A DNA stretch of 64,000 nucleotides from Gari tellinella. Taxonomy: Eukaryota; Mollusca; Bivalvia; Cardiida; Psammobiidae. A program made the translations under genes and the position numbers. Where the stretch lies: NCBI GenBank assembly GCA_922989275.2, contig OV277864.1, forward strand, positions 53,939,550 to 54,003,549, given 5' to 3'. Below, piece after piece: positions 40,984 to 52,571 of this stretch; the first letter of the stretch is position 1; each line of letters opens with the position of its first letter. The notes below the pieces were generated by a model. That model saw nothing but the letters and a program-made list of their open reading frames with translations. It ran no database searches and had not been told where the DNA came from.

Positions 40984-41550
40984 ACCCATTAGCTCTCAGT
41001 GTATTCTTATATCTCGAACTCGCTTTCCTCGAACTACCCGATATTTCTATACATGAATTACATTCCTTCATGCTCGGTTAAGTCGACATACCCGTGTTTA
41101 AAAGTTAAAACGTAACTTAGCCACGTTTTAACTTTGAAATACGGATATGTTCGACATTACCGAGTTCGAGATATCGATGTTCGACTTTATGTATATTGGA
41201 TTTTGTCCATTTTTTATCAATTGGTTCATGGACTAAATTTCATTTTCGTTTTTGTTTCATAATGAAATTCCTATCGACAAACAACAGTGTAGACTCTGAT
41301 CAGACGCCGCATTATGCATAAAATGTACAATTAAATCTCTCTTTTACGGCCACTTTAAAGAAGGTCAAGGGCATAAAATACAGAGGACAGCTTAAAGCAA
41401 GATGATTATAAAATAAAAAGCCCCTAAATGACCTTTCTGTTGTACATTCACTTTGCTGTAAGCAGTCACCCGCCTGACCAGAGTCTACACGGTTTACCTA
41501 GTTGATAGTAGTAATGTCTCTTTTAGATGGGATCATGAGCACAAATGGTT
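40984..41550 (-). mobile_element. Family F element with nested J and E pieces
   Basis: F left end ACCCATTAGCTCTCAGTGTA, then J-like sequence (41010-41190: CTCGAACTCGCTTTCCTCGA to CCGAGTTCGAGATATCG), then F again (GTCCATTTTTTATCAATTGG, GTGTAGACTCTGATCAGACG). A truncated E (41327-41473, starting after TA in the core) follows, and finally GACCAGAGTCTACACGG and the F end ATGAGCACAAATGG. Confidence 0.65.
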
Positions 41551-41561
41551 TAATGCTACAA

Positions 41562-41805
41562 AAAGCAACTGTGAAAGTAAATCAGACAACTCTTTTATAA
41601 GCTTTTTTACACTGCCACCTGTCTTTATACAATGAATTTAGCCATCCTTTTAGGGTTGCAATAGACGGATTTTACTGTACTGTGTAGAAGGCAATACTTC
41701 CCCGTTTGAACGAAGCTTTACGCAAACGAGATACAGGTAGCACTAATTCAGAAAATGACAACTTTTTATGATAACGGTTTAATCTCACAAAGTGGCAAAC
41801 CATTA
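41562..41805 (+). mobile_element. E right half abutting a truncated A
   Basis: E right arm to GCAATAGACGGATTTTACTG (41677), then TA (41678-41679), then A (CTGTGTAGAAGGCAATACTT, AGAAAATGACAACTTTTTAT) to ~41805. Confidence 0.6.
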
Positions 41806-42465
41806 TAGTTATAAAGTGAAAATTTCAAATATCTTCTTCTCTGAAACTAATATGGCCAGAGCTTTGATATTTGGTATGGTGACACATCTAGAGGTACTTT
41901 ACCATTATTCGTCAAACTGTTCTGGTATGTTGCATATCTAGGTCACAGGAGTTGAAAATAGAAAAAAAATCAATTAAATTTAAAGTATCTTCTTTTCTGA
42001 AACCACAGTACCCTGAGCTTAGATATTTGGCACAAAGCATCAACTTCATGTCCTCTATCAAGATTTTCAAATTATACCCCTGGGGTAAAAAATGACCACG
42101 CCCGGGGTCACAAATTTACATAGAGTTATATAGTGAAACTTCAAACCTCTTCTTCTCTGAAAATAATATGACAAGAGCTTTGATATTTGTCATGGGAACA
42201 CTTCTAGGGGTACTTTACCAATATTGTTCAAGTGGTTTCGGTCCATTACATATCTAGGTCACAGGAGCTAAAACTAGATTTTTTCAATGAAACCTTAAAC
42301 AATCTTTTTGCCATATACCACAAGAGATATTTGGCACACAGAATCATCTACTCTTCAATTGTCAAAGTCATATTGTCATAATTTTTATTAGCTTTTCAAG
42401 ATATAATACATTTACATCAACGGTTCCAGGTGAGCGATTTATGGCCGTATACCGCTCTTGTTTTT
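41800..42465 (+). repeat. Tandem-core (pearl-like) element L2
   Basis: Two ~317-bp units: TTATAAAGTGAAAATTTCAA..TCTTCTTCTCTGAAACTAAT at 41808 recurs at 42125. Shared words are AGAGCTTTGATATTTG and CATATCTAGGTCACAGGAG. It ends GGTGAGCGATTTATGGCCGT, ATACCGCTCTTGTTTT, the same right-arm style as 59680-59716. Confidence 0.7.
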
Positions 42466-42666
42466 TACCTTTTCAACGCAATACCCTAAGAGTCTGTTTT
42501 TCATGGAATAAATGTTGATTTAACTGTATATTCTGGTCAGACGTTGCGTGGTATGGCGTCACATGGTACGGTGCCTGATCGGTTAACACATCCAAGCTTT
42601 TTGCAAGATCGACGTAGTGGCCTAAGATGGATTAGAGGTTTATACGTTGATAGGATGCTCAACTCA
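42466..42666. other. Core fragment, no gene
   Basis: 42530-42605 has a decayed hairpin core (TGGTCAGACGTTGCGTGG, GCCTGATCGGTTAACACATC). Confidence 0.4.
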
Positions 42667-42985
42667 TCAGTTTGGTCAATTTATTAAAGACATCTCCTGA
42701 CGACCTTTCGATCATAACGCCTTGCCAGACAATCCTTGCAAAAACATTGGTCTTGTGGACATGTCGGTAGCAAAGAACCATTGAAGCGTCTCATGTGAGG
42801 CCCGACCTTTATATTTGATAGTTTGGTTAGAAATAACCATTGAAAAACACTAGAGCATGAGTATAATCTGGGCCTCACCAGGTAAACTGAGATTGGTATA
42901 CCCGCTGGCAGTTTGTGCTGCATGCTTTGACAGTTACATTCACACCTATCGAGAACAATGGGGGGCTCCATGAATGGACTGAGGA
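42667..42985. repeat. T repeat, copy 2
   Basis: Partner of 32608-32910. The 95-codon minus-strand frame here (PTCPQDQCFCKDCLARRYD) is open but has indels relative to the other copy, so I do not call it a gene. Confidence 0.75.
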
Positions 42986-43239
42986 AATATCTGTAACTCT
43001 TTCAACACTAAGTAACTATTGCCGGTTCTTAGGTTCCCTTTAATAAAGGCCTTTTTAGTTACCCAAAAGATTAACCAGTAGATGCGTAGTTTAATAAATT
43101 CTGCTCTAAATTAGCAAATAGTGTAAACCCTGATCAGATGGCAGATCTATGTCTACGTACATTGTGATGCAAATGCAACGAATAAATTTCAAACAGGTCA
43201 ATGGCGTTGAAAGAGTTAAGCTTCAAACACCACTCGCAC

Positions 43240-44061
43240 CCAGGGCCGGATCCAGAAATTTTTCAGTGGGGGGGGGGGGGCACAGATGGGGAGGGTATGG
43301 GAGGGGTATAACCCCTCCCATAGGTGGGGGTCGGGGGAGGCCTCCCCCGAAAAAATTTTAAAACTTGCATACTAAATTGTGCATTCTGAGGGCATTCTAA
43401 GAAGAAGTTAACATCGATAGAATGATGTAAATATCTATCGTCAATTCTCGTATTCTCGGGGTTTCTCATAATCTCGTGTCTTACGAAAACGAATTAAATG
43501 GACACTCCTGACATCCAGAAATATTTAAACTCTTTTCCTCGGATAAATTTATGTTGGAAAATGTTGTAAGGACCAATAAAACATCAATTGGGTTGGAATT
43601 ATCTTTTTTCGAAATTTCACATGTAAAACGTGTTGGATATTGTAATTCATTTAATACTAGTGCATTATTCTGTATCTGTATCTGAATCTAAAAATAAATA
43701 AACAAACAAAACTTGATGCCACAGACGCAGAAATTGTCCATATGATAGATTTAAAGTGACTCTACAAACACTTCTCTGAACTGAAGAGTTAACCCCCTCC
43801 ATAGCAACAAACGTTGACAACCAAACAGAAGGCACGAGAATACGAGAAACATCTGACTGATTCAGATCCTGCAGGGAGGTGTATTCAAACGTAGAAATGA
43901 CCAAGATATTATTTTATTATTATTTTTTTTATGGATGATATACTTTAGTCGGGGTTTCAACTGCTTTTTAAGACACAAAGAAAAAATCTTATAAGCAAGG
44001 TATGTGCTTTATATATATTTTAAAGCTTAGCCACACGAGAATAGGAGACAACAGTATACCC
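43240..44061. repeat. GGGCCGGATCC-type dispersed repeat with G-run
   Basis: CAGGGCCGGATCCAGAAATT, a 13-G run at 43267-43279, then GGTATGGGAGGGGTATAACC, GAGGCCTCCCCCGAAAAAAT and TTGTGCATTCTGAGGGCATT. This layout (dishevelled G-run, then CCTCCCCC and AAAATTTT) recurs at 44457, 45055 and 45190. The remainder to 44061 is unassigned AT-rich text. Confidence 0.6.
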
Positions 44062-45130
44062 CCAATGAAACACCCAAAAAAGTGGTTTCATAAGACAAAG
44101 AGAAAAAAAATATCATAATCTGGAGAATTTTTTAATAGCTTTATCTCCATTCTCAGAAATATATTACTCCACAGCAGGGTCATACAAAGATTTTCATCAG
44201 TGCATTCAAAACACAGGCCTTCAACTGATCTCAATGCAAAAAGTTGAAAAAAGTAGGACTGTTTTTCAAGTGGAAAAGGAGGAAGATTTTCAATTAAATA
44301 GTTCATGTAGGAACTGTTTGATACAAAATACCTCATGGAGTCATCGTGCTCTTATAAAGTTAAGTAATCCACAAGCTTGAGTTAAAGACATTCTCACCCA
44401 AAGCCATTTTATTCTTTGGTTATAATTTATTCAACAGGCCGAAGATGCGTCCAAACAGGTTTAGGGGGTGTCCGGGGGTACTCCCCCTGAAATTTTTTGA
44501 AATCAAGCGCTTCATTTCCTGCATTCTGGGCCATACTGAGGGTGCTTCAAGACTTATTAGGCAATACGTAGGAATAGAAGGAGGTTTTGGTAGAAAAATA
44601 GGAAAAGTAGGAAGGTGAACAAAAAGTTGGAAAATAGTAGGATAGGTACGAAAAAAACTTGCATAAAAAAGTGTGCATTCTGAGGGCATTCTAAGAGAAA
44701 GTTAACATAGATAGAATGAAGTAAACACCCCCAATGAAACACCCAAAAAAGTGGTTTCATAAGACAAAGAGATGATAAATTTTCCAGCGTTTCATGCATT
44801 GAAAACACAGGCCTTCAACTGATCTCAATGCAAAAAGTTGGAAAAAAGTAGGAGTTTTTCAAGTGGAAAAGTAGGAAAAAGGAGGAAGATTTTCAATAAA
44901 ATAGTAGGAACTGTTTGATACAAAATATCACATGGAGTCATCATGCTCATATAAATTTAAGTAATCCGCAATCTTGAGTTAAAGACATTCTCGCCCAAAG
45001 TCATAATTATTCTTTGGTTATAATTTATTCAACAGGCCGAAGATGCGTCCCAACAGGTTTAGGGGGGTTCGGGGTACTCCCCCTGGAAAATTTTGAAATC
45101 ATGCGCTTCATTTCCTGCATTCTGGCTCTG
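44062..45130 (+). repeat. Diverged direct duplication (~0.45 kb, offset ~0.67 kb)
   Basis: CCAATGAAACACCCAAAAAA at 44062 recurs at 44729. GAAAACACAGGCCTTCAACT (44206 and 44803), GAACTGTTTGATACAAAATA (44311 and 44909), CAGGCCGAAGATGCGTCC (44437 and 45032) and GGTTTAGGGGG follow in the same order. The second copy is shortened near its start. Confidence 0.75.
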
Positions 45131-45690
45131 GTGAAAGGTTGTAGTCCAGCCATTAATCTCTAACCCTACCCCTCCTATTCATATTGTTACATTAGGGAGG
45201 TCCGGGGCATGCCCCCTCCTCTCACCCCCTGGACAATTTATACCCAGATGATCAATGGTGCGTTCTGATGGGAGTTTTTTCGCATTCAAAATAGGTAAAA
45301 TACTACATAAATCTGTGTAAATATTCGATTCAAAATAACATATCAAAATCTTTAATATAGGATAATACCTTTGACAGATTGTCTTCTGGCCATTAACCTG
45401 AAACCTACCCCTACCCGCTCTGATTATTGTTCACACTGTCACTAAGGGGATCCCGGGAACGTTTTAATTAATTTCTAGATGGTCTCTGGTGAATTCTGGG
45501 GCATTCTGCACATTCAAAACAGTTACAAATACAATAAATATATATATAAATATTCTGCAACTAATATTGGCAAAACTATTGGAGGGGACGGGCGCTGGTC
45601 CTACATGCCTGAGTTAATTGGGTATTATTCATCATCTAGTTAGGCATTCAATACTGCCTTGCTTTTTGTTACCCTTAAGTATTTTCATCT
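45131..45690. repeat. Further G-rich repeat units, no gene
   Basis: AGGGAGGTCCGGGGCATGCC (45195) and GGGGATCCCGGGAACG (45445) with CCATTAATCTCTAACCCTAC and CCATTAACCTGAAACCTACC repeat each other at ~250-bp spacing. Confidence 0.5.
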
Positions 45691-46975
45691 AATTTTATTA
45701 GATTAACAGGCCTGTAGGGTATGCAATTTGGGGACACAGGCCTTAGGCATAGCTAGATCATTTGTGTATGTGCTGAATGCTTTCGCACATTCAAAACATG
45801 TAAAATACCGGTACTTGCATAAAGTTATGTAAAGATCTAGGTAACTTTTACTTACACATGTATCGGCAAAATTATTGGGGGACACAGGGGCATTTTTATT
45901 TTTTGGTTTTGGGGGGGGGGGGGGGGTCACACCGTCGTGCCCCATCCTTGTTACTACGGGCCTGTCTCTGATTCAAACACAGACCAGGCATGCTGAGGAT
46001 TTGAGGGGGCACAGGGGCTATTTTGGATTTACTGGCCTGTAGGTTATGCAATTTGGGGGCACAGGCACGGGCATTTTCATTTTGTGGATGGGGGAGGGGG
46101 CACAGGGGGCATACTGCCGTGTCCCATCCTTGTAACTACATGCCTGTGTTGGTCTGGGGAGGGGGGCTCACAGCGGTGCCCCCATCATTGTTACTACAGG
46201 CCTGTGTCTGGTTCAAACACAGACCAGGCATACTGAGGATTTGAGGGGGCACAGGGGCTATTTTTGGATTTACTGGCCTGTTGGATATGTAATTTAGGGG
46301 CACAGGCAGTTTTATATTTTGTTTGGGGAGGGGCACAGGTGGCACACTGTCGTGCCCCCACCCTTGTTACTACGGGCCTGTGTCGGGTTCAAACACAAAC
46401 CAGGCATACTGAGGATTTGAGGGGGCACAGGGGCAATTTTGGATTGACTGGCCTGTAGGATATGCAATTTGGGGGCACAGGCACAGGCAGTTTTATTTTT
46501 TGGTTGGGGAGGGGCACAGGGGGCACACTGCCTTGCCCCCAGCCTTGTTACTATGGGCCTGTGTCGGGTTCAAACACAGACCAGGCATACTGAGGATTTG
46601 AGGGGGCACAGGGGCAATTTTGGATTGACTGGCCTGTAGGATATGCAATTTGGGGGCACAGGCACATGCAGTTTTATTTTTTGGTTGGGGAGGGGCACAG
46701 GGGGCACACTGCCGTGCCCCCCATCCTTGTTACTATGGGCCTGTGTCAGGTTCAAACACAGACCAGGCATACTGAGGATTTGAGGGGGCACAAGGGCAAT
46801 TTTGGATTGACTCCATTGCCTGTAGGGTATGCATTTTGGGGGCACAGGCACAGGTATTTTTATTTTTTGGTTGGGGAGGGGCACAGGGGGCACACTGTCG
46901 TGCCCCCCCCCCCTTGTTACTACGGGCCTGTGTCGGGTTCTAACACAGACCAGGCATACTGAGGATTTGATGGCC
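45690..46975. repeat. G-rich tandem array, ~181-bp unit
   Basis: GCATACTGAGGATTTGAG (first copy GCATGCTGAGG) begins units at about 45991, 46231, 46407, 46588, 46770 and 46957 (steps 240, 176, 181, 182, 187). Each unit has GGCCTGTAGGATATGCAATT, GGGGAGGGGCACAGGGGGCA and CACAGACCAGGCA. The 240-bp step has an internal extra piece; an 18-G run lies at 45911-45928. Frames of up to 190 codons on the minus strand arise only because the unit happens to be open, and the step is not a multiple of three. Confidence 0.85.
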
Positions 46976-47719
46976 AGAGATAAGAGACACAAGCCATTGC
47001 AACAGCTCCAGATAAGTTCAAGCAGGCTAGCTGAGGGACACATGCCCCCGTGCCCCCAGTGGATCTGTGCCTGTAATGCCATATGCCAATGCGACCTTCT
47101 TACCCAGCTATATGATGAATATATGAATGAAGCCCGGCCCACCTACCCACAGAGAAATATAACTGGACCCGTGCATGCGATAATTAATATTATAACATAA
47201 CATACAGCGTGAGCGTTGAATGACACTTGTTGTTATTTTGGTAAACCGTATATATAACTAGTTGAATAACTATGCAAATGAGGCTCACGATGCCATTTAC
47301 TTGTGACGTCGTTAAAGTGCGTTACATTTTATGCGTTCAATATCCAACGTCTTCATTCCTTCACGTAGATTCAATTTGTAGATTTTTAGTGTAATTAATC
47401 ATTATGAGATCTACATGAAAGTGTTTATTAATATATTTAATAACATAAACATTATGCTACTGAACGGGGTTAATTTAATAGGAACAACTTTTTCCTGTAT
47501 AGATCTACTTATTTCGCGCTTAAATAACCTTTTCTAGATAATGTTATAAAAAGAATATAACATTTGTGTTAATAATTTATTGGAATTATCAAACTCGTCG
47601 TTTTAGAAAACGATAAAAAAAAGCCTCGTTTAATAAATCCAATAAAGTATGAACACTCATGTCCTATATAAGTGTACGATCACGGAAAATGTGAAAAAAG
47701 TCAATTGATACCTCGTTTT
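46976..47719. other. No gene seen
   Basis: GATAAGAGACACAAGCCATT and CCCGTGCCCCCAGTGG mark the array edge; afterwards AT-rich sequence with no supported feature. Confidence 0.45.
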
Positions 47720-47940
47720 GAACCCATTGCCATGACGTCATGGATTCTAAACAATTATCGTCTCCTTTTATTTCTCAAATTTAAAGTTTAAATAGATCTA
47801 GATCTATTTTGACCAAAAATATTGAAATGAGTTTCAAACAATTTGTCAACAATTTACTGATCAAAACGCGGCGTTATGCGGCGTCTGAACAGGATCCAAA
47901 CTGTTTACAAGTAACAATTTTACCTGGGTTTAGACTGTCG
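47720..47940 (+). mobile_element. Family B element (left TIR form), core damaged
   Basis: ACCCATTGCCATGACGTCAT (CRE at 47733-47740), ATCGTCTCCTTTTATTTCTC, then ACGCGGCGTTATGCGGCGTC and AGGATCCAAACTGTTTAC. Confidence 0.65.
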
Positions 47941-48510
47941 GAAGGTGTGTATAAAATAGATAACATGAAAAAGCCTGTTCGTTCTAACTAGATCTACTGG
48001 TGTACAGTCTACTCTATTTTATTCAAACCTCAAATCCTATTCTAAATAGTATTTCCGGATTTTGACAGATGGCGGGAAACCGGTGTTATCTCCCTTGCTG
48101 AAGGTATAATCAATTAGATGACGTCAATACTCGGAATTCCGCTCGATATATTTTTCTAAACTGTCGTAAATCACTATGCCGTTCTCCTCAGCAGCAAATA
48201 CTGGTCAAAATATAACAATACAAATCACATTAGACCATGGTGCTCAATTGTCCTGATGATTGATAGATTTTTATCAATCGATCGGCAATTATGAACAGTT
48301 AGTCTAGTCAACGTTGACTCTTAGCATGGTATCCGCGACTTGCTTTGTAATTACAAACAGTTTGGATCCTTATCAGATACCGAGTAACTCAACATCTCAT
48401 TATGATCAAAACTGTTTGACACTCGTTTTAACACTGACCAAGTAAATGTCAACATAGATATTGTATTTGGTGTCATTAAAAGACGATACCTCTATTGCAG
48501 ACGATAAGTT
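47941..48510. other. CRE, B core remnant, no gene
   Basis: A perfect TGACGTCA at 48119-48126 stands outside any B element. 48352-48440 is a B core remnant (ACAAACAGTTTGGATCCTTA, ATCAAAACTGTTTGACACTC). Confidence 0.45.
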
Positions 48511-48516
48511 CGCGCG

Positions 48517-48960
48517 TTAAGGAACAATTAGGTCAGTAATGACGCACATAGACCGCTTTACATAGTTACGATATCGAAGCTTGAATGCGCGTAATAAAGT
48601 AATCATGTTAATTACATTATTTCTACATAATAACGAATGACAACTCGCGACTACTGTTCTAAATACACATCGTATAAAATTAATTGCAAAATTCAAGCAG
48701 TTTTGGCTGATGTAGTAAAAGAAAGAATCAATATTTACAATTCGTCGCCGCGGCATAATTTCCCGCGCGCACTTGTCAGATGTACCTGAAGTTGCTCTTC
48801 CAAAAATAGCACAGACTACAGTTTTGTATCGGAGAGACTCAAAAATAGAATCGTGTTGGTTATTTTCGTTCAATTGCGGATTTAATTCGGGTGAGGAATG
48901 TGACATAATCCTATATAGGTTTGTAATAGACGAGTGTGTGTGTATTTGTATTACGAGCAT
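48517..48960 (-). other. 147-codon frame of unknown status
   Basis: Starts MLVIQIHTHSSITN, ends VITDLIVP. It is relatively CpG-rich in the middle (CGCCGCGGCATAATTTCCCG). No domain, signal peptide or convincing splice site. The length is not remarkable for 64 kb of six-frame sequence; it could be a first exon or promoter-proximal region. Confidence 0.15.
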
Positions 48961-49130
48961 GTACTACTTTTCACACGGTTAGAGTGATGGTCATTCAGCT
49001 TCCCTTTAGATGAACATGCTCATGTCAGACTGTGCATACACCGATTTTACGACAAAATGCACATTCAGACTTATTTATTTCGTCACACTACCTGAAACTC
49101 AATTATCTCTTTCAACATTAACCAATTACC

Positions 49131-49371
49131 CCATAGGTTGATTCTATTTTTGAAAATAGGTGACCACTTAAAGCAGGTTGAATGTAAAGCAGAATGTGAC
49201 TTAGGCACATTAAATTCTGCTTTACTTTCAGCCTGCTTTAAGCTTTTATCTGCCTGGGTATAGTTCTTTCGCTACATATTCATGACTGTATTAAATGGAA
49301 ATATTTTCTTCAGTGAAAAATAAATTAGAGGTGTAAAAAAGCATAGATTTATGGGGGGGGGGGGGATGGGT
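49131..49371 (-). mobile_element. Family D element, with G-run
   Basis: ACCAATTACCCCATAGGTTG to GGATGGGT with TA flanks; core GTGACTTAGGCACATTAAAT. A 13-G run at 49353-49365 has expanded in the terminal TATGGGGTAATGGGT. Confidence 0.75.
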
Positions 49372-49967
49372 TAAAATATAGCCATTTGATCTTCATTTGC
49401 AAATAGTGAAGACCCTTATTAGAGGGTTTTCTCTTATCTCGATCTACACTTTTTACTAATTCAGAGCAGTATTTACACCGACTCCAAGTATTCTGGGTCA
49501 TGAGTTGGCAAATTAAATGATCAACAAGGGATCCGGAGGAGCCCTCTTATCTGGAGCTATACTTGTTGCTAATTCAGATGAGTATTTTTTAAACTACCCA
49601 GAATTTCAAGTAGACTGGTTTTTGTTTTGATAACATAAATGATCCACAAGGGAACTTTATAACGCCCAAGAGGGACTTCGTGTTGAAAGAGTTTAAATCT
49701 GGTTACAAACTTTAGATGTCTAACAGTCTTATTGATTTTATTTTGTATTTCAGGTAGATCTACAAGTTTAGCTGTATCAAGATCAGTTCTGACAGATTGA
49801 CAAGACAACCGTGTAGACTCCAGTATTCTAGATTTATAACAGCAGGGCAAATTGATATGGTAGCATCATAAAATGACATTCCGTCATATTCATGAACAGG
49901 TAAATGAAAGTAACAGTTTATAGCTGTCAGTAAAGTTTGTTACTGTTTGTATAGTTCATATTGTGTA
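49372..49967. other. C-type core scraps, no gene
   Basis: 49397-49460 (AAATAGTGAAGACCCTTATT, ATCTCGATCTACACTT) and 49530-49570 (GGAGGAGCCCTCTTATCTGG). Otherwise unassigned. Confidence 0.4.
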
Positions 49968-50401
49968 AAGCACTGGCCCTAAATTAGGACCATTAAAAGG
50001 AAGGCTAATTGATAGTATTTAGTCAACATATTAATTAACTTGGTACTTCAGAGTAATATGAAAGTAAAACGGACCTTTCTGTCTTACTCAAAGCAGTCGT
50101 CTGCCTTAACCCTTACTCCATAGCCTGTTTCTAGTTTTGAAGACAATGTGCCCACTAAAGCAGGTTAGAAGAAGAATACACCTTAAGGTGCATTCTGCTT
50201 TACTTTCAGCCTGCTTTAAGCTACCATCTGTAAGGATATAGAAAATATTTCTTGTTCATGAATGTATAGATTTGAGCTATTTTCTTCAGAGGAAGAATAA
50301 ATGAAATGCGCTAAAAGGTGCTTCTATGGGGGAAAGGGTTAAAGTTAAATAAAAAATATTCAATCTCAGTGGACAATGGTTCAAAAGAGAGGGGTTTTAA
50401 T
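49968..50401 (+). mobile_element. Family E element with nested D
   Basis: E left arm (GACCATTAAAAGGAAGGCTA), shortened core (AAAACGGACCTTTCTGTCTT), GTCGTCTGCC, [D], then GGTTCAAAAGAGAGGGGTTT. Both E ends are diverged. Confidence 0.65.
50109..50339 (-). mobile_element. Family D element nested in E
   Basis: ACCCTTACTCCATAGCCTGT to TATGGGGGAAAGGGT; TA flanks; core ACACCTTAAGGTGCATTC. Confidence 0.8.
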
Positions 50402-50548
50402 ATACATGTACTAAAACCTTTATGCTTTGATGAAACCCTATACTGTGAGAAATTGGCTCAAAGACATGATTCTAAGTAAATGTTACACACCGTACATGTA
50501 GTTTCTATATGAGAAATGACTTACAAGTAATCTCAGCATTAAAACTTG

Positions 50549-50690
50549 CTCCAGATAAGGTGCATTTTTCAAAAAGTAAAATCTTTATGTCCATCTGCAT
50601 TAAACCCTATGGTGTCACTGCTCATTAAATTTGTCTCTTTGAGATGATTCTATTGAGTAGTTACACCATTGGATTTGGTGATGGTATAAC
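50549..50690 (+). mobile_element. Truncated K element
   Basis: GCTCCAGATAAGGTGC, AAACCCTATGGTGTCACTGC and the tip TTTGTCTCTTTGAGATGATT. Confidence 0.65.
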
Positions 50691-50992
50691 TAGGATAGTG
50701 TTTCTAGTGGCTTTAATATAGCTTAACCCACTGAACCAAAGTGAAGATTATTACCTGTGACAAGTACATTTGTCCTATGCAAACAGTGTAGTGAGTTGCA
50801 TAGCATCCTGAGACAATGACTGCTGTGTTTACATTTAAGGGATTTCTCCCAAAATCATTTAATTTTTTTTACAATTAATGACAAGCAATGCCGACCTAGT
50901 CACCTAGATCATATTTTTTTTAATTGGAAGATACCATTTCTTTTCAAAAGTATAAACATGTACATGTATTTGCTTTAAGTACAATATTGGTC

Positions 50993-51241
50993 AACTCATT
51001 CACACCTGAAACTTCAAATGAAAATACCAACTACCAATTTTCTCTTGACCATGTGTGCCAATTTAGAGTTGTTGTGTGCAATATTTTGCAAAATGGCAAA
51101 CATTGTAGACCCTGATCAGAGGGCTCCTGAAGGAGCCCTCTGATCAGGGTCTACACTGTTTGCATAGGACATGTGTACTCGTTGCAGGTTTAATGTTCGT
51201 AAATGACCAGTATTATAAAGTCATCCCTAGAGTTGAACGTG
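50993..51241 (+). mobile_element. Family C element, copy 7
   Basis: ACTCATTCACACCTGAAACT to CCCTAGAGTTGAACGTGT; core GAGGGCTCCTGAAGGAGCCC. A further C end (ACACGCTCAACCCTAGGGAT) follows at 51279. Confidence 0.8.
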
Positions 51242-51887
51242 TGTAACAATGAAAATAAGCTATACATGTATTCAGTGTATAACACGCTCAACCCTAGGGA
51301 TGAGTATAGCTCCAAAACAACAGTAACTCAATAAGAAGATGAAATTATAAATGAGATGAAATTTTTGACAGAGATGGATAACTAAGCATATAATTTTATT
51401 TTTTTATGTGAATTAACAAACTGGTAAACCTGACTGTATGAAGATAAACATATACTATTACTTAAAGCTTCACAGTCTTAAAATTAATTAACCGCTTTTC
51501 CATGTATTAAACTCTACCATTTATGGACACATACTATCTGAGTTGTTACCTTGAATAACAAGACAAGAACATTTCCCCCAAGAAAAAGTTCTTTAAGACG
51601 GTACAGTGCAAACCTGTATCAGACATGTATCTTCTTCAGAAGTAGTCTGATCTGGATCTACACTGTTTTCACAAACTGTCAATACAAGTTAATAGCAAGA
51701 TAAGGGCTAGTACCTGTCAATATATTGTGCCAAGTTAGCAATATAGCTTGTATGAATATAGGGTGCCAAAATTTAATTATGGCTTTTACACTTTGAGTGC
51801 TACGTAATATTGTATTATCTGCTACTGTTGTAGAAATGTTTTAGTCCTCAAAAATTGGTCCATGTGTTAAATAATTTGGATTCAGAT
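51242..51887. other. Core fragment, no gene
   Basis: 51602-51672 is a broken C/F-type core (TACAGTGCAAACCTGTATC, TGATCTGGATCTACACTG). Remaining sequence is AT-rich and unassigned. Confidence 0.4.
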
Positions 51888-52077
51888 CAGGGCTCCAGAT
51901 AAGGGGAGTATTTCAAAAAAATAAAATCTTTATTGCTGCATTAAATCCTATGTTGTCACTACTCATTAGAATAATCTCGAAGAGTTGAATCTAATGAGTA
52001 GTGACACCATAGGATTTGGTGCTGAATGAGAGAGATGTTGGATTTATTCAGTTTACTCCCCCTTATCTGGAGCCTTG
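51888..52077 (+). mobile_element. Family K hairpin, copy 3
   Basis: CAGGGCTCCAGATAAGGGGA mirrored by CCCCCTTATCTGGAGCCTTG; tip AATAATCTCGAAGAGTTGAA. No target duplication is evident. Confidence 0.8.
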
Positions 52078-52130
52078 TTCATGATGCAGATGAGACACTA
52101 CAGTATGCGATTCAAACCGTTTTGAATTTA

Positions 52131-52322
52131 TGTGCTCCAGATAAGAGGGAGTAACCTGCACAAATCCAATATTTTCTCACTTATTTTAGCACCAAATCCT
52201 ATGGTGTTACTACTCATTAGAATTGTCTCTTTGAGACGATTCTAATGAGTAGTGACACCATAGGGTTTACAACAGAAATAAAGATTTTAATTTTTGAAAT
52301 ACTCCCCTTATCTGGAGCCCTG
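52131..52322 (-). mobile_element. Family K hairpin, copy 4, opposite orientation
   Basis: TGTGCTCCAGATAAGAGGGA to CTTATCTGGAGCCCTG; only 53 bp from copy 3, so the two together form a larger inverted pair. Confidence 0.8.
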
Positions 52323-52437
52323 ATAAGTATCTCTGTAATTCAGGTTGGAATCTGGAATCCATGGAACTTATGACATTGTTAAAATATACAAATTACGAAA
52401 TCTTAGAAGTAACTGTTCGTTATATAGCCCCTCTTTT

Positions 52438-52557
52438 ACTCATTCCTCTCTGGAACGTCATATTAACAATTCCAGCTTCCATTTAGTCTGGTCCCATTTT
52501 AGACTTATAAGGATTGGAAACTGGAATTGTCCATTAGAAGTGGCAGAGTGAATGAGT
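52438..52557 (+). mobile_element. Core-less C element
   Basis: CTCATTCCTCTCTGGAACGT to TAGAAGTGGCAGAGTGAATG with TA flanks, folding through AACAATTCCAGCTTCCATTT and AAACTGGAATTGTCC. 120 bp: outer arms joined without the TGATCAGA core. Confidence 0.75.
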
Positions 52558-52571
52558 TAACATTTACTTTA

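Noticed and set aside
42684..42971. 95-codon Cys-containing minus-strand gene
   Set aside because: Lies wholly in the T repeat; the other copy has frame-breaking indels, so no coding constraint is evident.
46570..47142. 190-codon minus-strand frame with Pro/Val-rich repeats
   Set aside because: It runs across the G-rich tandem array, whose unit length is not a multiple of three, and has no start context or splice support.
48517..48960. 147-codon minus-strand frame as a gene
   Set aside because: No domain, splice or signal evidence; listed only as an unclassified frame.
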